A stretch of 64,000 bases of DNA from Diplonema papillatum (Eukaryota; Euglenozoa; Diplonemea; Diplonemida; Diplonemidae), in contig JAPJBO010000503.1 of NCBI GenBank assembly GCA_030068145.1, positions 1-64,000 on the forward strand, in the 5' to 3' direction. How positions within the stretch are numbered: position 1 is the first letter of the stretch; each line of letters begins with the position of its first letter. The translations under genes and the position numbers were made by a program. The notes under the pieces were generated by a model that was not told the origin of the DNA, did not search any database, and was given only the letters and a program-made list of their open reading frames with translations. Below, in pieces: positions 10,483 to 21,512 of the stretch.

Positions 10483-11734
10483 GTACGCCTGACACGCGCC
10501 GAGCGTTTTTCACCTTCAAACCCTGGGCGGAAGACATATTGATGTCAAAACAAATCTATCAGCTAAATAGGTCCCTTTAGCACACAGCTACGTAATAGAA
10601 GACACAGATAAACAATCAGACTGCCGCCAAGGCAACAACTACCAGGACACTAGACCGATAGTAAAGTTCGGGCGAAGCTAACTGAAGCCCTGAGGAGCCT
10701 TCTGGAAGAACCCTGAGCAGAATCCCTCAAAGGCGTCATGACTCCAAAATGAGGAACTTGTGGCTCCTTCGAAATCTCTCGTAACACATCTGCTCACAGC
10801 AGCAAACATGCAATAATAGGAGGGCCACGCAAGGCAAGCTACAATGGGGCAATTCGGGACAAAAAGAATATGAAGGTTACTTTACCGCGTTTTAGCTGGA
10901 AAACTCATGCAAAAACCCCAAGAAACACTACTGTGGAGTAGCTAGGGTGGTAGGAAGGTGGTTCAGCCCTCGGATCGAACATCTTCTCAAAAGACTTCCT
11001 GCTCGGCACAGTGTCTCCTGGGCAATTACCATGGAAAAAGGGGAATTTCACAGGAAAGTACATCTAATCGTGCATTCGATGGAGATGCTTCATGCAAACC
11101 CAATATGCCAATATGTTTGACGTGTCGATACTCTGGAGACGCAATATTAGAACTTCAGCTCGGGTTCGGACTTTTTTAGAGTGCAAGTTCGCGGTGTCGG
11201 TCACAAGAGCCATACATGGCAAAGCACATAGGAAAAAGAGCGCGCGCTAAAATAAGTCGAATAGTCGGCAACAGGCAGCAAAGATACACACACAAACATA
11301 ATATACCGTAAAGGAACCTTTACGACAATGGTCACCCGGAGACTATAAAACCCCGGATCCCTAAGAGTTCACGTTTCGCGAGGAAAGCGATCTCGGGCCC
11401 CCCGCGTGCATACATGTTTAGCAGGGGTTGCCATGTAGCGTGTTTCCCGGACTTTACCTGTTGCCTCCAGTGTGAGGCACTTTTTCATGCCCGTCGTTCG
11501 GTACCCACCGCAAAATGCACCAACAGGAAGCCCTCCGGGAGCAAGCCGCGCGAGAGGAGAAGGAAAAGGACGAGATCGAGACCGCAAACGGCACGAAGAC
11601 CAAGAAGTCGGACGAGGTATTGTCCCACCCACCCCAATGAGTTCACATGGTATATTGCTAACACGCGCCAGAACATGTGGTCGCTGTATTTACATGTCGA
11701 GAACATGTGGAACCCCATAACGATTCGGTGTGCT

Positions 11735-12184
11735 TATGTACACCGTGTCGTCCTTCAAGTATGTACACCGTGTCGTCCTTCAAGTATGTACACCGTGTCG
11801 TCCTTCAAGTATGTACACCGTGTCGTCCTTCAAGTATGTACACCGTGTCGTCCTTCAAGTATGTACACCGTGTCGTCCTTCAAGTATGTACACCGTGTCG
11901 TCCTTCAAGTATGTACACCGTGTCGTCCTTCAAGTATGTACACCGTGTCGTCCTTCAAGTATGTACACCGTGTCGTCCTTCAAGTATGTACACCGTGTCG
12001 TCCTTCAAGTATGTACACCGTGTCGTCCTTCAAGTATGTACACCGTGTCGTCCTTCAAGTATGTACACCGTGTCGTCCTTCAAGTATGTACACCGTGTCG
12101 TCCTTCAAGTATGTACACCGTGTCGTCCTTCAAGTATGCACACCGTGTCGTCCTTCAAGTATGTACACCGTGTCGTCCTTCAAG
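11735..12184 (+). repeat. 25-bp minisatellite, 18 periods
   Basis: The unit TATGTACACCGTGTCGTCCT plus TCAAG repeats exactly 18 times (450 bp). The only substitution noticed is TATGCACACC in the 17th unit. Because 25 is not a multiple of three and the unit has no stop in any forward frame, all three forward frames stay open, so the apparent 25-residue repeat proteins are an artefact. Confidence 0.95.
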
Positions 12185-12372
12185 CTTGCGGACACCTAAA
12201 GCGGACGCGCGGAACCTGAGTGTATGCAGACACGACGCGATGTCAGTCGAGTTTGTCAGGGGTGGCTATTTGTAGCTCATCAGCCAGGACCACCGCGATA
12301 CGAGAGCACAGATAAATCCGTATCGAAGAGCATAGCGACAGGTGTTGAGCACGAAGCAACCGTTCCGAGCGC

Positions 12373-12600
12373 TTTTTAATAGTACATCTGTACTGACGGG
12401 AACATTTCCGGAACAACTGTTGCACATGAAAGAGAAAACGAAGCCAACGAAAAAGGGCTAATACAGGAACCCCCCCCAGAGAGGTTTATACCCTGTACAC
12501 GCGAAGAACAAGAAATCCTTGCCTTATCATTTTCACCACCTTTGGTCAGTTGATGCTGGTCGTCCGTTACTTCGTTTATCAATGCAAGTCCCAACCGGAA
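12373..12600. repeat. dispersed repeat, TTTTTAATAGTACATCTGTA family, copy 1
   Basis: About 225 bp, about 90% identical by eye to 46602-46830, sharing GACGGGAACATTTCCGGAAC and GAGAAAACGAAGCCAACGAA. Both copies have the same orientation. Confidence 0.8.
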
Positions 12601-12837
12601 GTGTTCCTTGCACCCCCCCCATCAGTAGTCAGACTCCCTCAGTACAAACCTCGACAGCCACTTGCTACAACGAAACGGCGAAGAAAATGAAGTTGCATTG
12701 AGGACGTTTCAAATCAACACCCAATGTTCCATGTTATACCCAGTTTTCAATTGCCGCACGTTTCCACCTGAGTACTCAACTTTCAACAGAGCTCCCCAAC
12801 CCCTGCCCCCGACTCACGCACGAAACTAACCCAACAG

Positions 12838-13314
12838 AAGAACAACCCGGACTTCCACTCGGAGTGGGTGTTGTTCTACACGCCTGAGCCCGGCGGCGAT
12901 GGCACGTGGGTGAAGCCGAAGGAAATCTGCACCGTGAAGGACATCCAAAGCTTCTGGACCATGGCCAGCAACACGCCTGCCGCTAGCACCCTGAAGGCCA
13001 AGTGCTCATACGCTCTGTTCAGGCAGGGCATCGAACCGACTTGGGAGGACGAGGCCAACAAGAACGGTGGCCAGTGGACCTTTGCGATCGACGAGAACAA
13101 AGTCGACGACGCGTGGTCGGCAGCCGTGCTGAAGGTGGTCGGAGAGACCTTCACTCAGTACCACTCGCTCATCGCCGGAATCACGATTGAGCACAAGTAC
13201 AACTGGCGTTTGAGCCTTTGGCTCAAGGTCAAGGACTCTCAAGCCAACCAGAAGGCGATCTTCTTGTTGGGCAAAGAGCTCAAGGAGCCCCTCGCTGCAA
13301 ACAACTACATCGGG
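12838..13314 (+). CDS. eIF4E-domain fusion protein, exon 2 (cap-binding domain)
   Basis: This 159-codon exon is essentially a whole eIF4E fold. Counting from exon 1, Trp 839 (G-T-W), Trp 884 and Glu 885 (P-T-W-E-D-E) correspond to the mammalian cap-sandwiching W56, W102 and E103. Trp 855 (S-F-W) corresponds to the eIF4G/4E-BP-contact W73, and Trp 943 (L-S-L-W) to W166. The family signature Y-x-L-F-x-x-G-I-E-P-x-W-E-D is present, as is the helix V-V-G-E-T-F. The domain should bind the mRNA 5' cap and act in translation initiation or repression; having it inside a long fusion is unusual. The exon follows ACCCAACAG and ends at GGG|GTATGA, phase 0. Confidence 0.92.
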
Positions 13315-14112
13315 GTATGATTTCCGTTCTTCGTTTTAAGTGTCTCCGCTGCTGCTTCGTGTTGTGCATATGCATGGCGGGCGTCATTCCTTATTATGCT
13401 ATTAAAGTTTGCCGGGTCGAATGGTAACTCTTGTATTCGCCGTGCCGTTCCTGCAAGTGCAAATGCCCCCTGAAGTACCTCTTGCATTCAAGGTGCCTCG
13501 TGTATTCGACCCCCCCTAACAAGGAAATTAGCACCACTTTAATGGCATAAATGATAATGAAGAAGTTAGCAAACTTTTGATCGTATACTGAAGAATGACC
13601 GCATGGCGGCAAGGGGGCCAAACGTCCTTCCATCACTGGAGGACACAAACCTTTCGCGGCTGTGATTGGACGGTCGGGATTGCTGGGGGCGGGTCCTCCA
13701 TTCATGAGTGTACAAAGCAAAGCATGTGACCTGCCCCCTGCGCCTGGTGCCACCGGCTGCTTCGGCAGTTTGACAATTACTACACGTCCGTGTCGTCCAG
13801 CCCCTGAAGCTGAAGTTGCAGAGGCACACCCGATAAGCGGGTGCGCTACAACCAAAACGCGTGTGTAAATTCACACCCGAAAACCGGGTGCGACACCCGC
13901 TCTTTTTTGCTCCAGCTGTACCCTCCAGCTTCGGAGGCTGGATTCCACCGTAGTGCGCATGAAGGGCAGTCGTCAGTTCCGAGACTTTTGAAGAAAGAGG
14001 ACATCTCCCAGTCCTTGTTTCCCGGGTTGAACCAGCCTACTTCGGACGTTTTCGGGAACCTTCGGGGCGGAATATAGAAGCAAGAACAGTCGAGGCGCAG
14101 CTCTTGCTATGA

Positions 14113-14173
14113 CACCACCCAGGCGTGGAGTACGCGGCTTAATTTGACTCAACATGGGGAATTTTACTAGGTC
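14113..14173 (+). pseudogene. 18S rRNA fragment inside intron 2, abutting exon 3
   Basis: ACCACCCAGGCGTGGAG, CGGCTTAATTTGACTCAACA and GGGGAATTTTACTAGGTC match the conserved small-subunit rRNA block downstream of the GGAATTGACGG site (mature 18S helices around 32-34). Flanking 18S sequence is absent, so this is an isolated about 60-bp insert. It ends only about 5 bases before the proposed acceptor of exon 3, so rDNA-derived sequence forms the intron's 3' end, including a TTACTAG branch-like motif. Confidence 0.85.
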
Positions 14174-14178
14174 ACGAG

Positions 14179-14378
14179 GAGGGCGAGATTCTGTTGGAAA
14201 CACTTACCCACCTGATCGAAGGCCTGAACAGGAAGCCCTGCGTCACGGTGGTTTCCCTTCGAACCATCGACAATTATGACCAAATTCTCCCACAGCTTAA
14301 CAGCACCGGCAAGGCGCAGATGACGAAGTTCGTCAACAACGAATCGCAGCAGGGCGGCCGGAAGATTGCCAACTCGGT
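14179..14378 (+). CDS. eIF4E-domain fusion protein, exon 3
   Basis: In frame after exon 2 (phase 0), beginning E-G-E-I-L-L-E-T-L and ending about K-I-A-N-S. GC-rich codons and an open frame support coding. No domain is recognised; position implies a C-terminal extension of the eIF4E fold. The acceptor is ACGAG, with AG at 14177-14178 (14182 is the alternative start). The donor is GTGTGT at 14377 (phase 0) or GTGTTT at 14379 (phase 2); only the latter fits exon 4 directly, so an additional unseen exon is possible. Confidence 0.65.
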
Positions 14379-15083
14379 GTGTTTTCTCAATGTGCCGCCC
14401 CTTTCTTCCGACGGGACGTAAACGTCTGTCTGCGAGGTGCGGGTCGGGGTATCGGCCGTGTTTTCGCGTGCAAAGGTCCTGCCCGTTCGTGACCCAGATG
14501 GCGGCTGCCGACCGCAGGAGCGCGCACCAGTGGGGTCGAACAGCGGAGCAGGCCTACACCAATCTCAACCATGAACACCTTGGAATGCGGAATCAGTGGC
14601 ACCGGCTACGGTGTCCGGCTTGCGATGCACAACGGCGCCGTGTAGGCCGGTTTGCATTCGTTGTACAACAACTACACCCAAAGGAAGGAGAACAAGAAAC
14701 GTCGACCACCACCCAAAGGAAGGATACGGAAGGATACCAAGAAACGTCGAAAGACACCAGACTGCATCAAACCCCGGTTGATTGTCGGCAACACAAACAC
14801 AACTGGATTGACTCAACATCGCCATCCGACAGTCCCTCACGCTGCCCAAGAGGCTGCTGTGTAGCGATTGTTGGTACAAGCCCTTTGCGAAGGCGCCAAG
14901 CTCATTGCATACGTTGCATACAGAGAGAGCTTGCCACAGCCTCGGGTCAGATGTGCCGCCTGAGCAAAGACACTCAGCTGTGCGGCCAACACCCGCAAGA
15001 TGGAAACAGAATGTTTTGGTTGAAGGCCAGACGGCATCCTCCTTTGCTACATCCGTCCCCCGAAACAGCGGGACCAAAAAGCA

Positions 15084-15440
15084 TGACTCGTGAACGTGAC
15101 GAGGTTGCTCCACACTGTAGGGGTATAACAAGACACACACACAACTCAAGAAATGACTCGAACGTCACGAGGTCGCTTCACACTGCAGTAGTATAACAGG
15201 ACACACACACAACTCAAGAAATCACTCGTGAACGTGACGAGGTTGCTCCACACTGTAGGAGTATAACAAGACACACACACAACTCAAGAAATGACTCGAA
15301 CGTCACGAGGTCGCTTCACACTGCAGTAGTATAACAGGACACACACACAACTCAAGAAATCACTCGTGAACGTGACGGGGTTGCTTTCAGACGTTTACCC
15401 ACTGCAGTAGTATAACAAGACACACACGCACACACAGGGA
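15084..15440 (+). repeat. higher-order tandem repeat, about 138 bp of two 69-bp half-units
   Basis: ACTCGTGAACGTGACG recurs at about 15085, 15224 and 15362; between them the variant half-unit GACTCGAACGTCACGAGG alternates. Both half-units contain GTATAACA-GACACACACAC. A CACACGCACACACA tail follows. Confidence 0.85.
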
Positions 15441-15670
15441 ATGTTCATCTAAAGGCCAGCGAGGGCTGTTTTCACAGTGCTCACAGTCTGTGCGGCGCCG
15501 TCTCATCTGTGCGTTACAGGCACAGCGCCAGCGCCCCTGCCGCAAATGGACGAAGCGCACACCACATCAGTCGTCAGTGAGGTTGAACCGGCCAGATCAT
15601 CTCGAACCACAGGAGGTCTTTTGCACGTTTCGTGTGCTCCTTTTCTTTCTTCATCAGAACGGCACGACGA

Positions 15671-15695
15671 ACACACACACACACACACACACACG
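15671..15695. repeat. CA microsatellite
   Basis: An uninterrupted run of about 12 AC dinucleotides. Confidence 0.9.
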
Positions 15696-16737
15696 GACAC
15701 GCCCCCTATCCCGCGCTTCTTGCCGCGTAAGGGATGAGATTTGAAGTCGGTTCAGGGGGCCGCAGCGCAGAACCGGAGAAAGTAGCGCCAGAACGAAGAC
15801 GCGGCGGGTTGGACCCTTGATCAGGAACCGATGGGGGAAAAAAAGCGAAAGACCGTGTGGCAGCCTCTCCTCCCCCTTCCCCGCCCGATCATCTGCGAAA
15901 GGAAAAAAAAAAAAAAAAAAGCAGGCGCCGGCTGAACCAAACCCGCGGCCACGGGCACCCGACCAGTTTTTGCAGCAGGAAAATTGTGAGAAGTGCTGGG
16001 AGGGCACGTCCATCCCCACTCCCACCCCTATTTCTCCCTACCCTGCGTATCCACGTCAAGCCGAGCAAGGTGCGCGTGTTCACATACACGGACGCGAGCT
16101 CAACCAATTGAAACATCCACCTTCTTCTTTTGTTGGGCATGCCGGAAAAAAAAAAACGGCAAAACAGGCCCACGGGCTGTAGCTGCGAGGGCCCTAGATG
16201 CAGCGACAAGACACACACATACACTCTCTCTCTTTCTCACACTCTCGCCCTAGCTGGTCAGTCCGGACTTAGGCACAAACGTTCGTGTTGGTCTAGCAAC
16301 TCGGAAAGGGTGTTCCGTGCTACTCATTTATTTTTTAAAAAGAAGAATCCATCAGGGTGGTGGCCCAAACTATCCGTTCCTCTTCCTTTTTCTCCCCCCC
16401 CCTCTTTTTTTCTTCTTCTTCTCTTTTTGTTTGTCGTTGCTCCTTTCTTCTTTTTTTCCTTTGCAAAACTGCCGAACCCGCCATAAAATATGGATGCCGT
16501 CCTCGCTGCTTTCCACTCCCTTACGGGAAAGAACACCGCTTTCATGCAACTTAACAACACGAGTCAACACGAGAAGAAGGCGCGGAACAGGGACCCTTTG
16601 TGTGTGTGTCGCTGGTCATCTTTTGGCAGGGGAGTTGGACAAAGAATCTGCGGTACCGCCGCGCCAAGTCGGAATTGTCGTTGTGCGCCTAAGGCTTCTG
16701 GAAGGAATTCCCGGGAGTTTTCTTCGAGCGATCTCGC

Positions 16738-16888
16738 TTTTTTTTTTTTTTTTTGTATAAGCACCTGCTTTGTAGGAAATGCTTGAGGAGACTGCCAGTT
16801 GCAAAAGATCAAAGGAGGTAAATGTGCTGTAGCCCACACGAAACACAGGTAAATCTGGGTTTAGTAGCGGGCGTAAGCGTTCAACAAG
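16738..16888 (-). mobile_element. SINE-like element, copy 1
   Basis: On the minus strand the element ends CAGGTGCTTATAC followed by about 17 A (a T run at 16738-16754 on +). It shares TGCTGTAGCCCACACGAAAC, AAAGGAGG and GCGTAAGCGTTCAAC with copies at 23371-23590, 40948-41147, 44564-44698, 44932-45150 and 46382-46606; this copy is truncated at its 5' end. The A tail is the mark of reverse transcription of RNA. No pol III A/B boxes were identified, so its RNA source is unknown; it could be the 3' end of an unseen LINE. Confidence 0.8.
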
Positions 16889-17531
16889 CTCAGTCCTAAA
16901 ACGAAAAATAAAGAGTCCCAGGGAAATTGTAAATTGACCGGTTGCACGAACTGGTTGAGTGTTGGTGCTGCTGCGCAATTTTCCTCAGCGAACGCGTTGG
17001 GAAGCAGAGCTTATCCGACGTTGTCCAAAACTTACACCTTAAAAAAGCAGATACTGTCCTGTTACTCCTGCCACTTGGTAGACCGCCCACTCAATGGATT
17101 CCACAGTTCTTTGCCTCGGAAAAAAACACTGGTAAAACGAAAAAAAAAAAAAAAGATAAAAGTTTCAAGCGACTTTCACTCTAAAAAAAAAATCTTTAAA
17201 AAAAAAAGCAACCGGGAGGGAAAGAAGAGTCCGAAAATGGGGGCAAACGCCAGAGGGGGGGGGTGCCGTCCGGAAGGCAGGGTGCAAGCCTTCCGCTCAA
17301 CTGCCCCCACGAAGAAGAGAAAAAGAAGCAGTACGGTCTTCAACCCTTGAACACGATGGCAACGAGTACACAAAAAAGATTGGTGAGAGTAGATATAGGC
17401 GCCTCACGGCAGTCGCCGCGGCGCTTCACGAATGTACAGATTTGGCAACTACCGTCCAGCCTCTAATTTATAGGCCAATACTATGCGTGGTTTATAATTT
17501 ATCGGCCGCTAATTTTATATATCCTTAATTA

Positions 17532-17568
17532 TTATTCTCGGCGCCGTTCTTTGTGGCGCCGAGAATAA
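17532..17568. other. perfect 14-bp hairpin
   Basis: TTATTCTCGGCGCC, loop GTTCTTTGT, then GGCGCCGAGAATAA. It lies in an AT-rich part of intron 3. A diverged SINE-like fragment follows at about 17720-17790 (GCATAAGCGCCAGCTT). Confidence 0.8.
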
Positions 17569-18436
17569 GATGAGAGAAGAGAGTGGGATCAATGAATTAA
17601 TTTCTTTTTGACGGCGCCGCTTCAGCAGCGCAGGCCCACGGTACGGTGCAGTGTGGCGCGCCTCTGTTTTACAGGCCTTTGTTTTATGTGATTTTTAATT
17701 TATAAATCATTAATTATTTTGCATAAGCGCCAGCTTGAAAGGAAATGCTCGACGATGCTGCCCGACAAAGAACAGGGATCCCAAGTGCTGTAACAATCGA
17801 ACCACGTGTTGAACGGACGTGAGGTCATGCGGGTCTACCCCGACACGACAAATCACACAAACAAAACAGGTCAAAGTCCTGAGTGAGAAAGCAACACACG
17901 GTGGTGTAAGCGAAAAACAAACGTCGAGTATTTTCCTTTCAAATTTCCCAATATTTATAAATTAAAGAAACATTAATTAGGACGGTATCTAGCTCGTCAG
18001 CACCAGAGGCGCCGCTCACAGCTCTGAGCACCACAAAGCACAAGAGTTCGCGGCGAACACAATTTGTCGCTCTCTTCTTGGCAGCTATTAGCGCAGCGCA
18101 ACAAAAAAGTCAAGCGAATCTGAAAAAGGTAGCCCCCTATGTCCCCAGACTCAACGACCCAACTGAACAGACCCACCGGCTTCGTAAAACAAAGAAACAA
18201 GGCTTTAAAAAAAGAGCACGAAAAACTGTCCGGAATCGGAGCCGTAAAACAAAACATTCAAACAAATAATCGGCGCTGAAGAAAACAAAAAGACACGAAC
18301 GTTCAAGAATTCGACGGAAATAAGGAGAAAAAAAAGTAAAGGGACGAGAAAAAGAAGCAACAGAAAGAGGGGGAAAGGATGCACACAACCCCCACTTTGT
18401 TATAGCGACGACGAAGTCGATGTCAGCTTGCTGTAT

Positions 18437-18635
18437 CGCTTGTTTTGCTGCTTTCTTTTTAGTACTAACAATCTTGCGGGTTGCCCTTCAATGTATTGTA
18501 GGCTAAAAAGACGTAGGCAGCGCGTTTTGATGGTTGATCAGAATTCCTTACCTGAATATACACAGGGTAAATACAAGTGGGAAACACGATCAACCGGCAC
18601 GCACAAACAAAACGAAGCGCCTGTCTTTTTTGTAC
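18437..18635. repeat. dispersed repeat, ACAGGGTAAATACAAGTGGG family, copy 1
   Basis: About 195 bp present in reverse orientation at 45826-46015, sharing AGTACTAACAATCTTGCGG, AATATACACAGGGTAAATAC and CAAACAAAACGAAGCGCCTG. It contains a T run downstream of the shared GACAGG end. Confidence 0.8.
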
Positions 18636-19562
18636 CACTTAGTCGATACCAAGTGCAAGAGTATAGCTCGTGGTCAAAAGTAGCGTTCGAAAAGGCTAGC
18701 AGAGAGCGCTCCAAAAATTGACGAACGGGCAGCAATCAGCCTGCTAACGACCCGCACCTACGTGTCACTAAATAGTATACTTCACAAAAGAACTCATTCG
18801 ACGAAAGGTCGCCCGGAGACATTAAAATCCCGGATTCCAAGCGAACTCTCAGCGAGTCTCACTCAGGGGATTAGCTTCTATATCCACATCCGGACTGCCA
18901 GTCCAAATGTGGAAAAGCCGGCAGGGAAAGAAGAAAAAAATGGCACTACACCATCACCCAGGCCCCCGGCAAAGGTGGCCAATGTGCAATCCGAGGCACT
19001 CAGGGCCCAGCATTGTCGTGAAGATACATCGCGTCGCGCTGTGTTGAGCCCATTCCTGAGTGACGCAAAAAGCCGTCAGCGGTCCTAATTTGGAAAATGT
19101 GCCGGAAGCCAAGCTAATGCCCTGGTCTCACTCCTTGAAAAATAAAAGAAATGGTCGTGCGAGGATAGGGCGGGGAAAGGCACGGAGGGTGAAGAATCAG
19201 CCCCGCGAGAAAACCGACGAGGCATTTCTGTGACGAAGCCTGCGACGCGCCCCACCGGGACACCCGTTTCTACGGGCCTTGTCTTGCTCAGCCCCACCCC
19301 CCCCTTACCCCCCATTCGTTATTTGTTGTCTCTTTCTGAATCTCGCTTGCTTTTGGACGCGGTTTTCCACTCGCCAGCTGGCAACACGAAACCTGGAGAG
19401 GGTCAAAAAAGAAGAAAAAAAAGAAGATTGCCGGCAACACAAAGTCTGCGAAAGGACAAAAATCTGTCCAGGGATTTTCATACGAAGTGTTTTACTCAGA
19501 AAAACGCGCGTGGACTACAATCTTAGCGAATGTAATGAAGGGTAGCGGTCGCGTTAGTCTAA

Positions 19563-19672
19563 ACCTTGGCTAGACAGAGTGAAAATGGTACATATCCACC
19601 GCAAAGCCTGGGGGAGGAACCTTGGCTAGACAGAGTGAAAATGGTACATATCCACCGCAAAGCCTGGGGGAG
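19563..19672 (+). repeat. 55-bp tandem duplication
   Basis: ACCTTGGCTAGACAGAGTGA and the following 35 bases occur twice head-to-tail without visible differences, so the duplication is recent. Confidence 0.9.
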
Positions 19673-19796
19673 GAAGGAGGGCAAAACGGAGAGAGGCCTG
19701 ACTTTGCTTTCCCCCTGAGAGACAAAGGCTCTAGGCCTTCATAGGCTCTCATTCCCAGTTTCCTACACGTGGCGTTTTCCACTCCCTTTTCTCTTT

Positions 19797-19875
19797 TTCT
19801 ACGACGAAAACTTGATGCAAGCATCAAACATGTCTAGAAGACAGGTGTCCTGCCGGAACATTGAACTACACGGTG
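19797..19875. repeat. palindrome-bearing dispersed repeat, copy 1
   Basis: A family of about 75 bp with TTGATGC-x2-GCATCAA near the left end and a GGCAG...CTGCC pair in the middle, followed by AACATTAAACTA. Other copies are at 21436-21512, 39677-39752 and 39889-39962. The conserved self-complementarity suggests an RNA hairpin or a recombination/excision structure. Confidence 0.65.
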
Positions 19876-20690
19876 CACTACTGGGACAAACGGGAACTGG
19901 TCATCTTACAAGTGAACAAGGCTGACCACTAAGCATAATGACCAGTGCACGTCATTCTTACTAGTGGCACTAGCCATGTGTCGCTTCCTCGTGAGATCAC
20001 TTGTAAAGAAATGACCGGTGAAAGGCATGCCGAGGGCACGTGCACAGGGCGGACTGCCCTGTGCCGGTTGGGGAAGTGAATGCGGGAGCGAAAATGTGCG
20101 GCAATGATTTTCCGCAAAAAAAAACAACCCAAAGGAAGTAAGAACGCATATTACAGACCGATACGAGCTGCATGGCAACCCCTGCTCAACATGCATGCGC
20201 GTGGGGGGCCCAAGACTAAATTCAAAGCGAATTTCTTCTTGGTGTCGGTCGCAACACTTACAAACATGGCTAGCCGTATTTAAGCATACCTACTACCCAC
20301 ATACCACCCGCCTCACAGCCTCAATGGTCAACCGGAGACCCTAAAACACCGAACCTCGAAACCACAATAAACGCTAAAAAAAGTCAACCGCAATTCGCGT
20401 GTATTTGGCACCAAAATGCGGGAGTGCCGCTCCCGCATTGCGGGTGTTGAACTCCCCGCAGTGTGGGTGTAAATGAAGAACAAAACCCGAACGCACAAAA
20501 CGCCGCAAAATCATTCCCCCATCCGGTGGGGGGATTTCGCCGAGCTTCCCACCACCCCCCCACTCCGCCGCGGACACCTCATTTTCTGCAGTTCGATGGC
20601 AGTGGTCGGGGCATCGAAAAAAAGCACCAAAAAATAAGAAGAAATCCCCAATAACCAGCTAACAGGTTTATGAGCGGGACCAAACCTGCA

Positions 20691-20721
<31 letters not shown>

Positions 20722-21435
20722 TTTTTTTTCCGCCTGGTCAATCAATGGGCGTGTGGGCCCGTCTGATACTCGGGCCCTCAGACACCACTACGTTCAGCCT
20801 TTTTGGTAAGGAAATATACTACCCAGTGGCGAAGAGTACGCACGTTGGCCGCAGAACGCGCCCAGCCGAATTGTTTTATTAGTTGTACTTGCTGTACTAG
20901 AGAACGCGCCATTTCCGGAGCAAAAGGCTGGCGTTCGAAAAGTTCAACGAAACCAACCAAAACGTGCTGAATGCGAACGGTTTTCATTCCCCTGTACACG
21001 CGAGGAGGCACCAGCCCCGAGCTCCGGAAATGTTTTTTAGCCTACTCCCTTCTACTTCGTCGCCAACTTTGAGGGTCAGGCTGTTTAGGGCTTACGCCGC
21101 TCTCACACGTGCACACCGGGCATGCTTGGCTATGCTCGGCTCTCAAAGCACCACGCGGCGATTTCTGTAATATTCTTGCATGCTTCATCTGTTTTTATTG
21201 TATTTTACTTTGCAACTACGCAGATACCGCAGGTATGGTTGACTAGATCTCTTGAGAGTTTTTTTTTTTCTGCTGCCGCTGGAGCAGCGGAAAAAAAAAA
21301 AAAAAAAAGACTTGACCGCCCCTTTTTTTTGTTTTTGTTCCCGTCTGTCAAGAGCCGCGACTCAACTCAACTACGTACTGCGCGATGGCGTGAAAAGCGA
21401 ATAGTTCCCCTCCTTGCAGCCCTTTCCTAGACAAC

Positions 21436-21512
21436 ATCTTCCTCGAAGAAGACTTGATGCTAGCATCAAACCATGCATGAGAGGCAGTGCTCTGCCTAAA
21501 CATTAAACTAAG
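21436..21512. repeat. palindrome-bearing dispersed repeat, copy 2
   Basis: Carries the perfect palindrome TTGATGCTAGCATCAA and GGCAGTGCTCTGCC; nearly identical to 39889-39962. Confidence 0.75.

Larger units (their letters stand above)
10483..12837 (+). other. intron 1 of eIF4E-fusion gene
   Basis: Bounded by GTACGC and by ACTAACCCAACAG, which has a CTAAC branch site close to the acceptor. It holds a CGGAGAC-core repeat (11330-11372), the 25-bp minisatellite (11735-12184) and a dispersed repeat (12373-12600). The rest, including 10560-11320, has no recognisable feature. Confidence 0.75.

Noticed and set aside
11735..12184. CRISPR-like regular array
   Set aside because: Repeats are contiguous with no spacers, and the genome is eukaryotic.
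11414..12275. Three overlapping forward open frames of 180-260 residues with a 25-residue repeat
   Set aside because: They are produced by a 25-bp stop-free minisatellite in an intron; equal openness in all frames argues against coding.
15477..16790. Several 65-147 residue open frames in intron 3
   Set aside because: Low-complexity poly-Phe/Lys/Ser products of homopolymer tracts, CA repeats and the SINE-like element.
20690..20720. Long C run as a structured G-quadruplex regulator
   Set aside because: A simple homopolymer in an intron among many others; no positional evidence of function.
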